Shown: positions 11,533-22,791 of the stretch, piece by piece
Numbering within the stretch: the stretch's first letter is position 1
Layout: each line of letters opens with the position of its first letter
The notes under the pieces: generated by a model
The model's database searches: none
Told to the model about the DNA's origin: nothing
Seen by the model: only the letters and a program-made list of their open reading frames with translations
Translations under genes and position numbers: made by a program
DNA from: Pyricularia pennisetigena
Lineage: Eukaryota; Ascomycota; Sordariomycetes; Magnaporthales; Pyriculariaceae
Length of the DNA stretch: 64,000 nt
Direction of reading: 5' to 3'
NCBI RefSeq assembly: GCF_004337985.1
Contig: NC_043743.1
Span: forward strand, 1,442,629-1,506,628

Positions 11533-13548
11533 ATGTTGACCGACGAAAGACATGGTGCTTCGGAGCATAGCACACCTTATCAACTCGCCATGGCATCCAG
11601 CAACTTAGCGGCAGGTCAACATGATAATCCCATTAAAATTGAAGATGAGGAGAAGAGCCTATCTCATATCGATAATGAGGATGAAGATGTGAACCTCTTG
11701 CAAGTTGAAGATTCGTCTGTATCTTCTTCTTCTGAGAGCTACTCGACAGCAACAGACAGCCTTCAGAATTATCATCATGTTATTAAAGGCTGCAATTCTG
11801 TTGACACGCCTGCTGATACGCCTGTCAATGAAGCTCCAACCATGGCTGAGGGTCGTTCCACGACCCCCGTCCCTCGCTCAGTTACTGCTAACTTTGACAG
11901 TAATCCTGCTCATATTGTTGAGGGCTCGATGATTGATATTTCCGAGCCGCAGTCCTCTAGTCCGCTGGGATCCGAGGCCACTACCATTCCCGAGGCCGAA
12001 ATCATGGACATCAGCTCTCGTCAAATGGCGCATGAGAACACCACCAAAAGACCGTTGGAAAATACGGACTCGGAGCAGCAGGACAAGAAGCGAAAGCCAG
12101 ATGAGTCGTTTGACCCAGAAAGATCCGAAGAAATAATCCAACAGCGACTTTTTGAAGATCTCAAAGTTCAACAACACTATCGGGTGAAGGCGGAGTCCAG
12201 GGTCCAAACTCTGAAGGAAGAGCTGGAAAAGAGACAGGAGGCGCTGGAAACTGCCCAAGCAAAATCGGGGACCTGGCACGACAAGGCGGACGAGTTAGAG
12301 GAGCAACTACAGGATGCAATACAGGAACAGCGAAAAACAAAGAAGGAATGGATTTCGGCAAAGCAGCAGAGGACTAGAGCAGAAAACAAGCTAGCACTGC
12401 TTGAAAAACAATTCAAGAGGCTTCAGGACCGGCTGGCAGAATCCGAGAAGGAAATTTCCGCTGCACGCGCTGACCTTGCGAAGCAGAGAGACGTTCTGAT
12501 TTTGAAGGATAAAAAGATGCAAGAACTCATCAGAGAATCGTATAATGAAAAACAACAGCGAGAAGCAGCTGAGCAAAAGGCCGGCGAGTTCAAAAAACGT
12601 TGGAAGCAAACAGCCCTCAAGTTGGACCGCAATACCAGGATCAAACCGCTGCCTCATCAAGTCAGCGACCAGGACCTGGTCGGCGAGGTGGAAAAGCTGA
12701 GATACAAGATCGCCAACTTTGCAGCGACGCACTTTGACGGGAAGCCTCTACGCCATCACGAGCCTGATCAGGACTTCTCGGAGATACTGAACAACCTAAC
12801 CCCGGCCGATGTTGGAGCAGTTGGATATCTTCATTCGACGACTCGCTGTCCCAGCATTGTCCAGGCTTTTATATGGACCGAACTCCGTCAGGCCGTGTTT
12901 GGCTGCTTTCTTTGGGCCGAAAGGTGTAGCGAGCCGCTCTCTGATCTGGTTGAGGGAATGAGTAATTGTAAGTGTCAAACTGGCCGAGCTTACAGATTCT
13001 CGCGTTTCAAAAAACACTAACCTCACTTGTCCTCACAAGACGGCTCGAACTACCTCAAGTCACCGGGTACAAGCTTCGTCTTTCACGAATGGCGCGTCAA
13101 GACTGCAAACCTGATGGCCGACATGAAATCTGGCTTTCCCGAGCTTCATCAAAATAGGGGAAAAGAAAAGAGCCGCATCGCGAGCAAAATAAAGGAGAAG
13201 CTTGTACCCTTCCGCAGGACTCAGATGCCAGGAGTTTTTGCCCAGGAACTGCAGGCCATCGTTGACCAAGCTGCAGCACTCGATATGGAGATGGCCAGGC
13301 AGCTAGCACATCTGAAGTGGCTGTCCCCAGATTGTCGTGGACACTGCTCGTTCGACGAGGAGACCATGGCACTAGACAAAGGCGAAGATCGGTCCACTCG
13401 CCCCGGAAGGGTGCTACTAGTGGTGGCGCCGGGCCTGACGAAGTGCGGCAAATCGACGGGCGAGGACTTTGACCGCGAGAGCGTGCTGCTCAAGGCGGAG
13501 GTGACTTGTGATCTTGCCCCGTTGGTGCGCGGGATTCAGCATCAGTGA
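11533..13548 (+). CDS. Coiled-coil protein with conserved fungal C-terminal domain, function unknown
   Basis: Two exons (11533-12967, 13040-13548) give 647 residues. I chose the ATG at 11533 because it has an optimal GGCCACCATG context; upstream in-frame sequence has no ATG. Residues 1-190 are acidic, Ser/Thr/Pro-rich and probably disordered, with a basic KKRKPDE patch near residue 190. Residues about 195-368 form a long heptad-like, charged coiled coil (for example LKEELEKRQEALETAQAK). Residues about 385-647 look globular, with an aromatic segment (VQAFIWTELRQAVFGCFLWA) and a late VVAPGLTKCGKSTGEDFD motif. I recall similar C-terminal motifs in expanded, unnamed protein families of Sordariomycetes, but no function. 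It may be nuclear. The intron (12968-13039) has a GTAAGT donor and AAG acceptor and joins in phase. Confidence 0.75.
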
Positions 13549-14159
13549 GACTTGGAAGCTTGCAAGGAGTCATGGACCGCCTGGTTAGGAGGGGGTTTGA
13601 GGGGGCTTTCTTGCTAGCCACTAAAGGTGGTCTTTTCTTCAATCATGGAGGCGCAGAAAGGGGCAAAGATGAGATGGAAGCATTATTGCCAGACAGACAG
13701 ACAGACTGGGCTTTTTAAGATCGAATTACACTGAAATGCCAGCGATGAGTTTGCACGGCCACGGATGTCCCTATAGCAACCCTAAAAAGAAAATGGAAGA
13801 GAGCCCAGAGGAGGAAAAGAGAAACATGACCCATCCATAAATGAGACAGAAATGATAAAAACGCCTTCAACGAACCTTGAAATGCCGCCATGTTCATAGC
13901 AATCATAACCACGTAAAAGGGCATGAAGTTACAATGGTTGTAGAGAAGAAGAAAAAGTACCCCTCGAATAGAAGCAAAGCAGACAACCCCTGACAACAGC
14001 CACTTCTGCTGACAAAAAAAAAAAAAAAAAAAAAAAAAAACGATTACGCTTGCTTATTCCACTTGGACTCACCATAACCCCCTTTCCTATCGAACTTTTA
14101 GAAAACAAGTATCCAACCTTGTTTGTTTTCCGCCACTTTTCCTTCCCCGACCTGTTTCT
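13549..14159. other. Convergent 3' flanks with a 27-base poly-A tract
   Basis: This is the space between the stops of the coiled-coil gene (+) and the TINA-like gene (-). It holds a small CAGA repeat (about 13690-13706) and 27 consecutive A at 14014-14040. No gene is recognised; both 3' UTRs are expected here. Confidence 0.6.
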
Positions 14160-16933
14160 TCAGCTCCCTCGGGACGGCGACACTGCAACCTCACCCGAAA
14201 TCAGCGTCTTGAGCTCCCAGGCGTTGAGCGTGCTCCGCCGCCGGGAGGCGACCTTCTCGGCCCGCCTGCCGCGCTTCCGCGGGCTCAGGTCCTGCGGCTT
14301 ATCCACGACGGCACGCACCGTGGATCCCGTGCTGCTCCCCTTGTCCTCGCTGCCGCCCGAGACGGCCAGCTCCGGCAATGGCGAGCGCGCCCCTCCCGCC
14401 GCCATCCTCCTGACCGGCTCTACGCCGCTGTCTATACTCCTGACGCTGGCCCCACCCTGCTCGCTGTCGTCTGCCGACTTGGTGGTCCCGTTCGAGGCCG
14501 TCCGCGACGCCGGGGCTGTGCCTGCTGCTGCTGCTGCGGCGGCGGCGGCGCCGAGACCACCGCGTCCGAGGCGTGCGGCCTTGAGCTTGGCGCGCACCCT
14601 GGCGGCGTCGGCTTCCCGCTCCGAGGCGGCGAGCTTGGCCTGTATGGTTGCCATGGTCAGCGGGCTCTGCGGCACGCCGTTGGCGTTGGCTGTGCGGGGT
14701 AGGGGGAGGCGGGATGAGGAGGGTGGCGGGACCACTATGGCCATCTTGGATGGCGTCGCTGCGGTCTGCCTGGTCGCGCGGGTGGGCACCGGTGGTGGGG
14801 GCATCTCTTTGGCACCGGCGCCTCGCTTGGGCTGGGTCGAGGTGGTGGTTTCTTGTATTTGCTGCTCCGGGAGGCTTTTGCTAGGAGCATGTGTTTTCGT
14901 CTCCCTGTTGCTGGTCACGGCCCTGCTGGCTGCTGCTGCTGCTGCCGCCGCTCTGGTGGGTCTGGTCGTCGCCATGCTTGTTGCTGGCCGCGTCGGTCTC
15001 CTCGACGAGGGCTGCTGCTGCTGCTGCTGCTGCTGCTCGGCAGTCTTTGCTGTGTTGCGCTTCTTCGCCGGTGGAGGCTGTGCGGCCTTTGTGCCCGAGG
15101 TCGGGGCCGACGCATCCGACTTGACGAGCTTGATGCTCTTCTCGGTCGTTGTGGAGGTGGTCGACGCATAGGACGCAGCCGAGTTGGGTCTAGAGGGCAT
15201 TTCTTGCGGCTTTGGACGAGTCGCCGCAGCCGTCTGGCGCTGTCTTGGCTCGGCCTTCTTGGCCACGCGTGCTGGAGGTTTAGGGGGCGCCTCCTCCACG
15301 GCAGAGGCCGGATCGTATGTGTTTTCCTCCGTAATCGCCGAGAAATCTCCTGGTCGCTTGCGGGAACGTGAGGGCTCTGGACGGCGTCTGTTGCCTGCCG
15401 TTTCCGAGTCTTTTAGGGGGCTGAGCTGGGGTGGCTCGGGTAATGGGGACGAATCGAGGGTCTCCATCATCATCGACTGCTCCAGGATCTGCACGTTAGG
15501 CTCCGAAACGTCCAAGTCGTGGATGTCGACCTCGTCTTCAAAGATGCTAGACTCGGAGTCGGAGTCGGAGTCATCGTTGTCATCGTCCTCGGCTAGGTCC
15601 TCATAGCCAGGCGCCGGGACGAGGTGTAGTGACTCTGCCGGGCTCGGGATCATGTGGGCACTGGACTTCTCCTCACGCTGCTCCTCCTTCAATTCCTCGT
15701 CGTCTTCCTCCTCTTCTTGAACCGATCTCAGGTTGAAGTTGATGGGCGCGACACGCAAGCCGAGACCCTGGGCCGTCTCGGCAACATGTCGTACGCGCAC
15801 TGGACTCAAACGCAGACCCATCTTGAGTTCCTCCATGTTGACCGATTTCCCGCTCGACGCCATCCTACGACGCCAGCCGTCAATCAGGTGTACTGCCTCC
15901 TTCCACCTCGTCTCCATCTTCTCCCAGCCTTCTCGTAACCTGTGGATCTCTTCGTCACGCACCATAACCTCCTCTATGGGAACAAAAGAGGGGTTTGTGA
16001 GGATTGTGCGAAGATGCTGGAGCACCGCCTCGAGCTCAGTCTCCAGGTCCTCCACTGCTCCCGGGAGCAGTGAAGCTTGAGCGTTGTTGGACTCCGCAGT
16101 CGGTGTCCCCTCGTACCCGCTCATATCCTTGAGGTTCGACTCCACCCGCCTGACCAGAGCCATCAGGGCCTCGTTATCTGCACTCAGCCCCTTTGCAAGC
16201 TCGGCCAGGAACGAGTTCGACTCCTGGCGGAGATCATAGTCATCACAGGCCGTAGCGCCCTGCTCCAGCCCCGCAGCGGCCTGCCCCTCGTTACCATCAC
16301 CACCCATCTCGCCCGTGACCGTGATGCTCGTGACGGCTGTCCCCCTGCGCTCCCCACGCGCCCTCCCGGCATCGAGCACGGCCTTCTTGAGCGCTTCGAT
16401 CTGCCTATCCCGCTTGCGCACCTCGTTGGCGCAGGCCCCGCGCGTCTGGGCCACGAGGGCCTTTGTCCGCGCCGCATCGTCCTTGAGCTTGTGGATGGTG
16501 GACTCGGCCTGCGACAGCTGGGCGCGCTGGGCCTGGCTTGCTGCTTCGGCCGTCTGCAGCCGCCGTTGCGCGTCGGCGTGCGCGTCGCACTCGCGCTGGA
16601 GGTGGTTTGTCTGGTGGAGGTTCTCGGCGCGCAGGGTTCGGAGGGTTTGCGAGAGGGCCTCGCGGTGTTCGGCATCTCGCTGCGTCGAGAGCGAAAAGGG
16701 TCAGCATGTAAATGGCAGGAATTGTGGGTTATGGGATGGGGACATGAACGTACATCTCTCCGCAGGATTAGGTCGTTGACTACTCCCATTATCCTGCTCA
16801 TCGTGTCGCTCAAGTCTCCGCCGCTCATTGGGTCTGCAAAGTCGATGGTCGAGCCATCGCGAAGCAGTCCTCTCGAAAGAAGCTGGTTGTTGATGTACAG
16901 CGATGCTGTCCTCAGGTTGTCCGTGTCGGCCAT
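14160..16933 (-). CDS. TINA: TINA/Msd1/SSX2IP-like spindle-pole (ADIP-family) protein
   Basis: Two exons (16933-16754, 16679-14160) give 899 residues. The N-terminus contains SLYINNQLLSRGLLRDGST (from about residue 10), the signature of the afadin/alpha-actinin-binding (ADIP) family, which includes human SSX2IP, fission-yeast Msd1 and Aspergillus nidulans TINA (a NIMA-interacting protein). These anchor microtubule minus ends at spindle poles or centrosomes. A coiled coil follows in residues about 61-140 (RDAEHREALSQTLRTLRAEN and on), then a helical region with a basic stretch. The C-terminal half is low complexity: acidic tracts near DDDNDDSDSDSESS, poly-Gln at 15012-15037, Ala runs and many basic S/P-rich segments, possibly a phospho-regulated microtubule-binding tail (inference). 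The intron is in phase 0 with a GTACGT donor. RRP7 lies upstream on the same strand, 1.4 kb away. Confidence 0.82.
15012..15037. repeat. CTG/CAG microsatellite encoding poly-Gln
   Basis: Eight or more perfect CTG units (CAG on the coding strand) encode the poly-Gln run in the TINA-like protein. Such a tract is expected to vary in length between strains. Confidence 0.9.
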
Positions 16934-17942
16934 CGCGATATCTTGGTCTGCTTGACCGTTTTCATTCCGGGTTGGAGGGCAATGACAAAACCTGAAGAGG
17001 AGAGAAAGGACGGGCAATGCTAGCCTAGGGATTCTTCCCAGTCCAAAAACGTCTGCTTCAGTCAAGGCCCATAGGTATGCAGGCAAAACAACGACAGACC
17101 CAGAGTCAAAGACGGTGAGGCTGAATCAGGTTGCTGCAGGTGAAATTGACGTCAAAGGAATTGGGTGTAACGGCTTTGAAAGGGGGAAACAAAAAATAAA
17201 AAACGTCAAAAGAACGGCTCCAAGAATGCGGATGAGAAGCCACTTTTTTTTTTTTCTTCCATTCGGTGGATAAGGTAAGGTAATACCTTCGCTACGGAAA
17301 GGAAATCGGGGATCCCGCAGACGACCCTGCAGTGGCGGCAATCAATAATTCCCAACTATCATCCACAGCCTGTTTCTCGATTTGGCTTCGCGTGTTTGTG
17401 TGTTTTCCCGGGACGCGCCAAGAGGCGGCCCTAGCTTCACGCTGTTGCCCAGCAACGCCCGACATCCTTGGGCACCCATATCCACTTGGAACTTTTCGAA
17501 GCATCCACATACGAACACTCAACCTTACGCACTGATGTCAGAAATTTTGTTTCTCACGAATCGACTCATGCCACGTCGGGTTGCTTCCTTAGGCGGGCAA
17601 GCATGTTCCTGTTAGTCATTTCGGGAGAAGCATAAATATGGCTGTCCATCATGTTGTTTACTATTGGCCGGGTTGCCGGGACATTGTGCTCCCTCATACA
17701 TTTCATAACTCGGTTGCCCCAGGCTTTGTCGACATAATAGCGTCCTTCCGAGCCGTGTCGTGCAGTCTATGTCCAACATGCAACCAGGCGACCAGCCAGA
17801 TCGGACGCCACCCAACCGATCATCCACCACATCTGCCACTTCTTCACCTTCTAGCGCGGGCCCCAATAATACCCCGGACTCGACGCCGATGTTTCAGGTC
17901 CCACCGTTTCTTGCCCATTCATTCGTTGGACTTGCCAATATC

Positions 17943-17973
<31 letters not shown>

Positions 17974-18376
17974 TTTCCTAAATGCATAAATCAACATCAA
18001 CAGTAAGCATCGACTTTTTGTCCTGAACATATCAACGAGGACAACCAGTTGGAGATCTCCAATTTCTTTCTTTTCCTTTTTTTCAGACACGATTGAGAAG
18101 ATTGGTATACGCGGTTGTTTTCGGCAGTCATCAGGCTCCCGATTCAGTACATGGTACATCCTCACCGGTGCCCGATGCTTCGCTGGCCCCGCGGGCGTCA
18201 TCATGTAAGGAAGGTCACGGGCCAAGTTTGAAAAGGAGTAGCGTAGAGCACAGATGCGTACCTTTGAATTAGCATGTGCCAGACATTGGCCGAAAGGCAG
18301 TGTTCGTGGTCGTGACCCCAGCACGGACGGTTGAGATATCTCGTGATGTAATATCGATGACGCACAAAGTCAAGCC
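16934..18376. other. Intergenic region between the TINA-like gene and RRP7
   Basis: This region should hold the TINA-like promoter (right of 16933) and the RRP7 3' UTR. It also contains 27 consecutive A at 17943-17969. No protein family is recognised. Short frames here are unsupported. Confidence 0.5.
17943..17969. repeat. Poly-A tract
   Basis: Twenty-seven A bases. I looked for a retroposon body and target-site duplication next to it and did not see one. Confidence 0.9.
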
Positions 18377-19363
18377 TCATGCTTCCGGCTTGAACTTGCC
18401 CTTCTTCTCCTTCATGGCCGATACCTTCTTCCGATCCTCCTCGAACCGGCGGATGAGGTCGGCCTGCTCCGCCTTCTTTTGCTCGCGCAGCTGGAACCGG
18501 TAGAAGCCGCCCAGTTCCTGCCTCTTGCGCTCTTCCCTCTCCGCCAACCTCCGCCTCGCCTCCTCGGCCTCGTCCCTCCGTGCCGGAGCAGACCTGCCCG
18601 CGCCGCGCACCACCGTGACGAATCCGTCCTCGTCCGGCTCGCTGCGCATCCTCTTGGCCAACTCGGCCGCTTCCCTCTCGCGCTTGTTGAAAAGAATAAA
18701 GAATGAGTCCACCGCCGACTGCACTGCCGCCTTGTCAGGGAAGCACAGCCTGTTGTGCTCACGCAGCCACGGGGCGCCCAGCTGCGTCGCTGCAGACTCG
18801 TCCACGCCGGCCCCCCATACGGGGTACTTTTTGGACTTGTGCACCTTGCCAACGGCCTTGAGCACTACCCCAACGCTCCGCTCGTCCGCCAGCAGCACGA
18901 CCGCCGTGCCACCGCTGCCGTGCAGCCGGCGCGGCCACGTCTCGAAGAGCGTGTGCGCCGCCTGCTGGTCGTCCTCCTCCTCTTCCTCCTCGGCCTCGCC
19001 GCGTTTCCTCTTCTTCGAGGATCCGTGCGCTGTCTGCGCCAGCCTCAGCGCCTGTGATGGCCGCAGCGAGGACGACTCGGCGGCTCGCCGCCTGCGGTCA
19101 TCGTCGAAGGAGATGCTTTCAAACTTGCCGGCGCCGGCGAGCGCGGCGAACACGGCGCGGAAGTGCGCCTCGGTGCTGTCCACGGGCACATTGGCCAGGA
19201 AAAGGCTGCGGTCGTCGTCGGGCGTCGGGATCTTGGGGGCGTTACGTCGCACGTAGACGTAGTGCAGGGCGGCTTTTGGGTATGCTCGCGTCGGCGGGAA
19301 GGAGATGGGGAGGATGGAGAAGTCTCCGATGGAGCTCCTGGTTGAGGCTGATGCTTCTTTCAT
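18377..19363 (-). CDS. RRP7: Ribosomal RNA-processing protein 7 (RRP7)
   Basis: A single exon of 328 residues. The ATG at 19363 (MKEASASTRSSIGDFSILPI) is the first methionine codon of the frame. The N-terminal part is an RRM-like fold with SLFLANVPVDSTEAHFRAVF; a long insertion with acidic and basic runs (KKRKRGEAEEEEEEDD) interrupts it, as in other fungal RRP7. The C-terminal Rrp7 domain is clear: DEDGFVTVVRGAGR, then a charged helix and the hallmark ending GGFYRFQLREQKKAE followed by LIRRFEEDRKKV and KGKFKP. In yeast Rrp7 belongs to the UTP-C module of the small-subunit processome, with casein kinase 2 and Rrp36, and is needed for 18S rRNA maturation in the nucleolus. High GC and overlapping frames on the opposite strand are side effects of codon bias. 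Confidence 0.93.
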   Translation of the reverse strand: MKEASASTRSSIGDFSILPISFPPTRAYPKAALHYVYVRRNAPKIPTPDDDRSLFLANVPVDSTEAHFRAVFAALAGAGKFESISFDDDRRRRAAESSSLRPSQALRLAQTAHGSSKKRKRGEAEEEEEEDDQQAAHTLFETWPRRLHGSGGTAVVLLADERSVGVVLKAVGKVHKSKKYPVWGAGVDESAATQLGAPWLREHNRLCFPDKAAVQSAVDSFFILFNKREREAAELAKRMRSEPDEDGFVTVVRGAGRSAPARRDEAEEARRRLAEREERKRQELGGFYRFQLREQKKAEQADLIRRFEEDRKKVSAMKEKKGKFKPEA

Positions 19364-20955
19364 TTCGACCGTTTGTCCTGGCTTGTGATTGATCAAGTCA
19401 GAGTAGTTTAAATCAACCAGGATGCCTGCAGGCTTTGGAGCACAATGTCGCTGTTGGTAGAATGTCGGCTTTTCCTTGGTCTGGGCTCATTTGCGCCAGG
19501 CCACAAAATTTTGGTCCCGCACCAGCTGCTTATCTTATCTTCCCCGGATTTTAGACTGGCTCATTATCACCCAGGCAAGCCAGCCGCCAGGGTAGGTAAT
19601 TATTATTACATAGCCGGTGTGACGCCTCCCTTCCCCACCCACTCTTTCGTACGGTCGCGTTAGTGTTGAGCTTTCCCTAGGTTTCTCTGACTACCTGGCA
19701 ATCTGGGTGCGTAGTACCAGAGCTGGCAAACAACTTGAGTGGTTTTTTTCTTTATCTGGCGAAATGTCTCCCACTTTGCATTGACGTCCGCTTGTTCGGA
19801 TGAAACCCCGCATTTTAAGTCTGGTGACCGAGTATATATATATGTCGCAACACATCTTGTTTGTCTCTGGTACTCGGCATATGGTTTCAACGGCACAGGG
19901 AAGTCGTCCTGGACCTCTCTATACATGGGAAGCCTACCACAGCACAAACCCAGTGACCATTATCCACATATTCGCCGGCCATCTCTCTAGGTTCAGTGGC
20001 CGCTCGCACATAAATGAGCTTTTTGGGGAGAATAAATCCCGAAGCCAGGTTTTGAAACGCGCGGATCCAGTCAACTGATCTTCTATTTAGCATTATAGCC
20101 TGGGGCTGACCACTATGCGCATCTTCCGATCGGATCTAAATTGACCAACAAAACCCCCTTGCCAAATTCAATTCTGGCAGTCTACGTTCGAGGCACTAGG
20201 TGGGCCTCCTTTGTCTTACTCTGTGGCGGGGAGCAACACGCGAATTGTGGAGGAGGATATCTTTATTTGTTTCTTTCAGCCCGTGAAGTGGTATATTCAG
20301 CCTCATAGATATTTTACATGCAACGAGTTTGACGCGTAATGGACACTTCCAGGCTGCTAAACTCTTCAGCCTTTCCATGCTCTTCACGGCACGGGACCAT
20401 TTACATATATCATGGCGAGGCAAATAGATAAAGACTTAGCTACTATAGACTCTGCTCGTTTACAGAGCAACAAGGCGAAGAGTAGATCATAACAAAAAAA
20501 AAAGCGCCTCCGTGTTGGTATTTACAAAACGCTGTTTGCAAGCCCTTGGGTCCCAAACGTCCTCTTATATAGTGGCAGCCTGTTCAGGCACGCCGGCCCA
20601 TGATAGTGTGCCGTATCTCACAATCGTCCGGGCTCAACACCTCTGTATGATATCGCGGAGGTTATCCCATCCCCCAGCCTCAAATCCCGGCATGTTGGGG
20701 TGATGCCATGTTTGGACTGTAGGAGAGCACGTTTCAAGGTACGCAGTCCCAACTGACCTGCCCACTTCAGTTGGTATTACATTTCTGCCGCATGTAGCAC
20801 TATCCAATTTCTCCACGTTCAACTGAAAAAGGTAGATGTAGAAAATGTGTACTAATATTGTGTATGTACGGAGTCACATTTGTGTTACCACACGGATGAT
20901 ATATATCTTACTTTCCAACTTCTGTCTCCATTTCTCTTTCTATCCGACCTCCTGC
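19364..20955. other. Intergenic region between RRP7 and the IDO gene
   Basis: The left part should carry the RRP7 promoter and the right part the IDO 3' UTR. I find no further exon chain, RNA gene or repeat in it. Confidence 0.5.
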
Positions 20956-22791
20956 TCAAACACGCAGGCCTTGCTTAGCCGGGTCCACACCGCGCTCCTG
21001 GCAGTATTTGGCAACTTCCTTGGCCAGAGTCTCCCTCTGGCGGGTGGCCAGGTCCATGATGTCCTCCACAACCTCACCCAGCTTCTCGCCGTTCTTCGTC
21101 GAGATTTCATAGACGTTGACCATCTCATCGAGGACGGCAGTCAACTGGTTCGGCAGCCATGTCACAATAGGACTGCCACCGGTGGCCGTAGGGTGGCTTG
21201 TCTGCTTGAGGATGAACTCCCTCGTGAAACACCTAATAATCAAGTTTCACTTGAATTAGTTTGGCTCTTGACCATCTACCAGGGAAGTGAGCTTACCAGT
21301 GGCGCCACCTGAACTCGCGAATTCTGTCTAGGCACTGAATCCATAACGCCTTGGACTGGGTGAGAGCTGCCTCATCAGTGTCATCCTCGGCTTTGTCCAA
21401 GCCCAGGGCGAACTGCTTCAAGCCGTAAGAGGCTGAGCTGTTGTTAACCCATTCTATCCACTGGCGGTGGTTGCTGGGCCTGTATTGCCGGAAGTCCTTT
21501 AGGATGTCCGTCAACGGTGTCTGGGGCATAGGCAATCCTGCGCGGCATCGTGTTAGCAAACGTCGAGTCCCGAGGTAGGCAACTCAGGTGGTTGGTTTCC
21601 TTACCGAAAACCGAGTCACACGTAGGTATGATGCTGTCATTAGCACCCGATTCGCCGCGGAAATCCCAGCGCTCGCCGTTGCTGACGCCCTCGTACTCGA
21701 CTCCGTTGGGGAACATGCTCTGCGAGGTGATGCCGAATATGAAAGTACGGAAGGAGGTATAACTGCGCGGCTTGGACTTTTGCCACATGGTGTCCATGAC
21801 CTCGTTGATCTTCTTCATCGCCTCGAGGATCTTGGCCAGACCACTGTTGACCTTTTCGCGGCGCTCCTTGGAGGTGCCAGGAGCGGCGACTTTGCAGGCA
21901 TCAAGCGCCTCCACAACACCCGTGACAAGCGGCCCTGAGTTGCGTACCATGTCTGTTATGGATTAACAAGTTAGCAAGATAGGGTTCTACTTAACTATAT
22001 ATGTGTTTATATATATATATATATATATATATAGTAAGGTGGATGAATAGGGGTCAATGCTTAGCTTACCGATATGGACAAGGACAAAACCCGCCTCAGA
22101 GGACGAGGGGTCAAGGCCATGTTCAAAGGCTCGGATCAACCTCAAGTTGTCATACTCGAGGCCCCTAGCAGGCTCAACCAACTTGTAGTTGTAGAGAGCA
22201 TATGACCCGGCGTACTCCATGAAAGGTTTGAAGCCGGTACTATATGATGGTTAAGGGTTAGGGTTGGTATAGGTGGTACTATAGTAGACCAATGACATGT
22301 CATGACAATATGTATTATACAAGGCAGACTTACAGTTCAGCACAACGAGCAATAGGACGAGCAATGTTGGCAGGCAAAACGTCCCGCCCGAGGCCATACT
22401 CCTCACCCTTGATGAAGCGCTGATGGCAGGGCTCAAGGAGGTATGCTGAGGCAAGGAAGGAATAGTCACGGTACAAAGCATTCATCAGGGGTAGGTCGTC
22501 CTTGTACTTGTCCATGGCCTCGGTGAGGTCAGGCAACTCTGCTTTGACCACGTCGCCGAGTCTGCCATCAGCGAGAAGACCTGGTTCCCCTGACAACGTC
22601 TTGACGGGCATGCGGTTGAGGATGGACTCAAGGGGGTCGAATTCGGAGGGCAGGGTGACGACTGGGTCCATTCGGGGAAGGAACCCTCGGCTTTTGGACA
22701 CCATGAAGGCCTGGAGGGACTTGTCCTCTGGCCTGGCATCGTCAAGGACGAGGAAGTCAGGTGCAGGGGCAAGGCCTTCGAGAGAACCCAT
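20956..22791 (-). CDS. BNA2: Indoleamine 2,3-dioxygenase
   Basis: Five exons (22791-22334, 22239-22070, 21952-21605, 21537-21297, 21232-20956) join in phase to 497 residues, a normal size for fungal IDO. The enzyme opens the indole ring of L-tryptophan to N-formylkynurenine with heme iron and O2, the first step of the kynurenine route to NAD+. Diagnostic blocks are LPLMNALYRDYSFLASAYL, LTGFKPFMEYAGSYALYNY, FRTFIFGITSQSMFPNGV and RGESGANDSIIPTCD. The proximal heme ligand should be H405 in FRWRHWCFTREFI, followed by the mobile TATGGSP loop. No signal peptide is seen, so it should be cytosolic. Fungi often carry several IDO paralogues with different tryptophan affinity; whether this one is the housekeeping BNA2 orthologue cannot be decided here. 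Intron 2 contains a TA microsatellite. Confidence 0.95.
22009..22033. repeat. TA dinucleotide microsatellite in IDO intron 2
   Basis: About twelve TA units lie inside the intron 21953-22069, close to its 3' half on the coding strand. It should be length-polymorphic. Confidence 0.9.

Noticed and set aside
14050..15171. Long open frame on + (about 370 codons) with Leu/Ala/Cys runs
   Set aside because: It lies opposite the TINA-like coding region; GC-rich CAG/GCT repeats read backwards give such frames, and it has no domain resemblance.
16077..16955. Open frame on + opposite exons 1-2 of the TINA-like gene
   Set aside because: It spans the intron and exons of a well-supported gene and shows no domain.
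17900..17990. Poly-A tract as a SINE/LINE tail
   Set aside because: No target-site duplication and no Pol III boxes or reverse-transcriptase remains upstream.
18525..19256. Open frame on + of about 240 codons
   Set aside because: Ser/Arg-rich shadow of RRP7.
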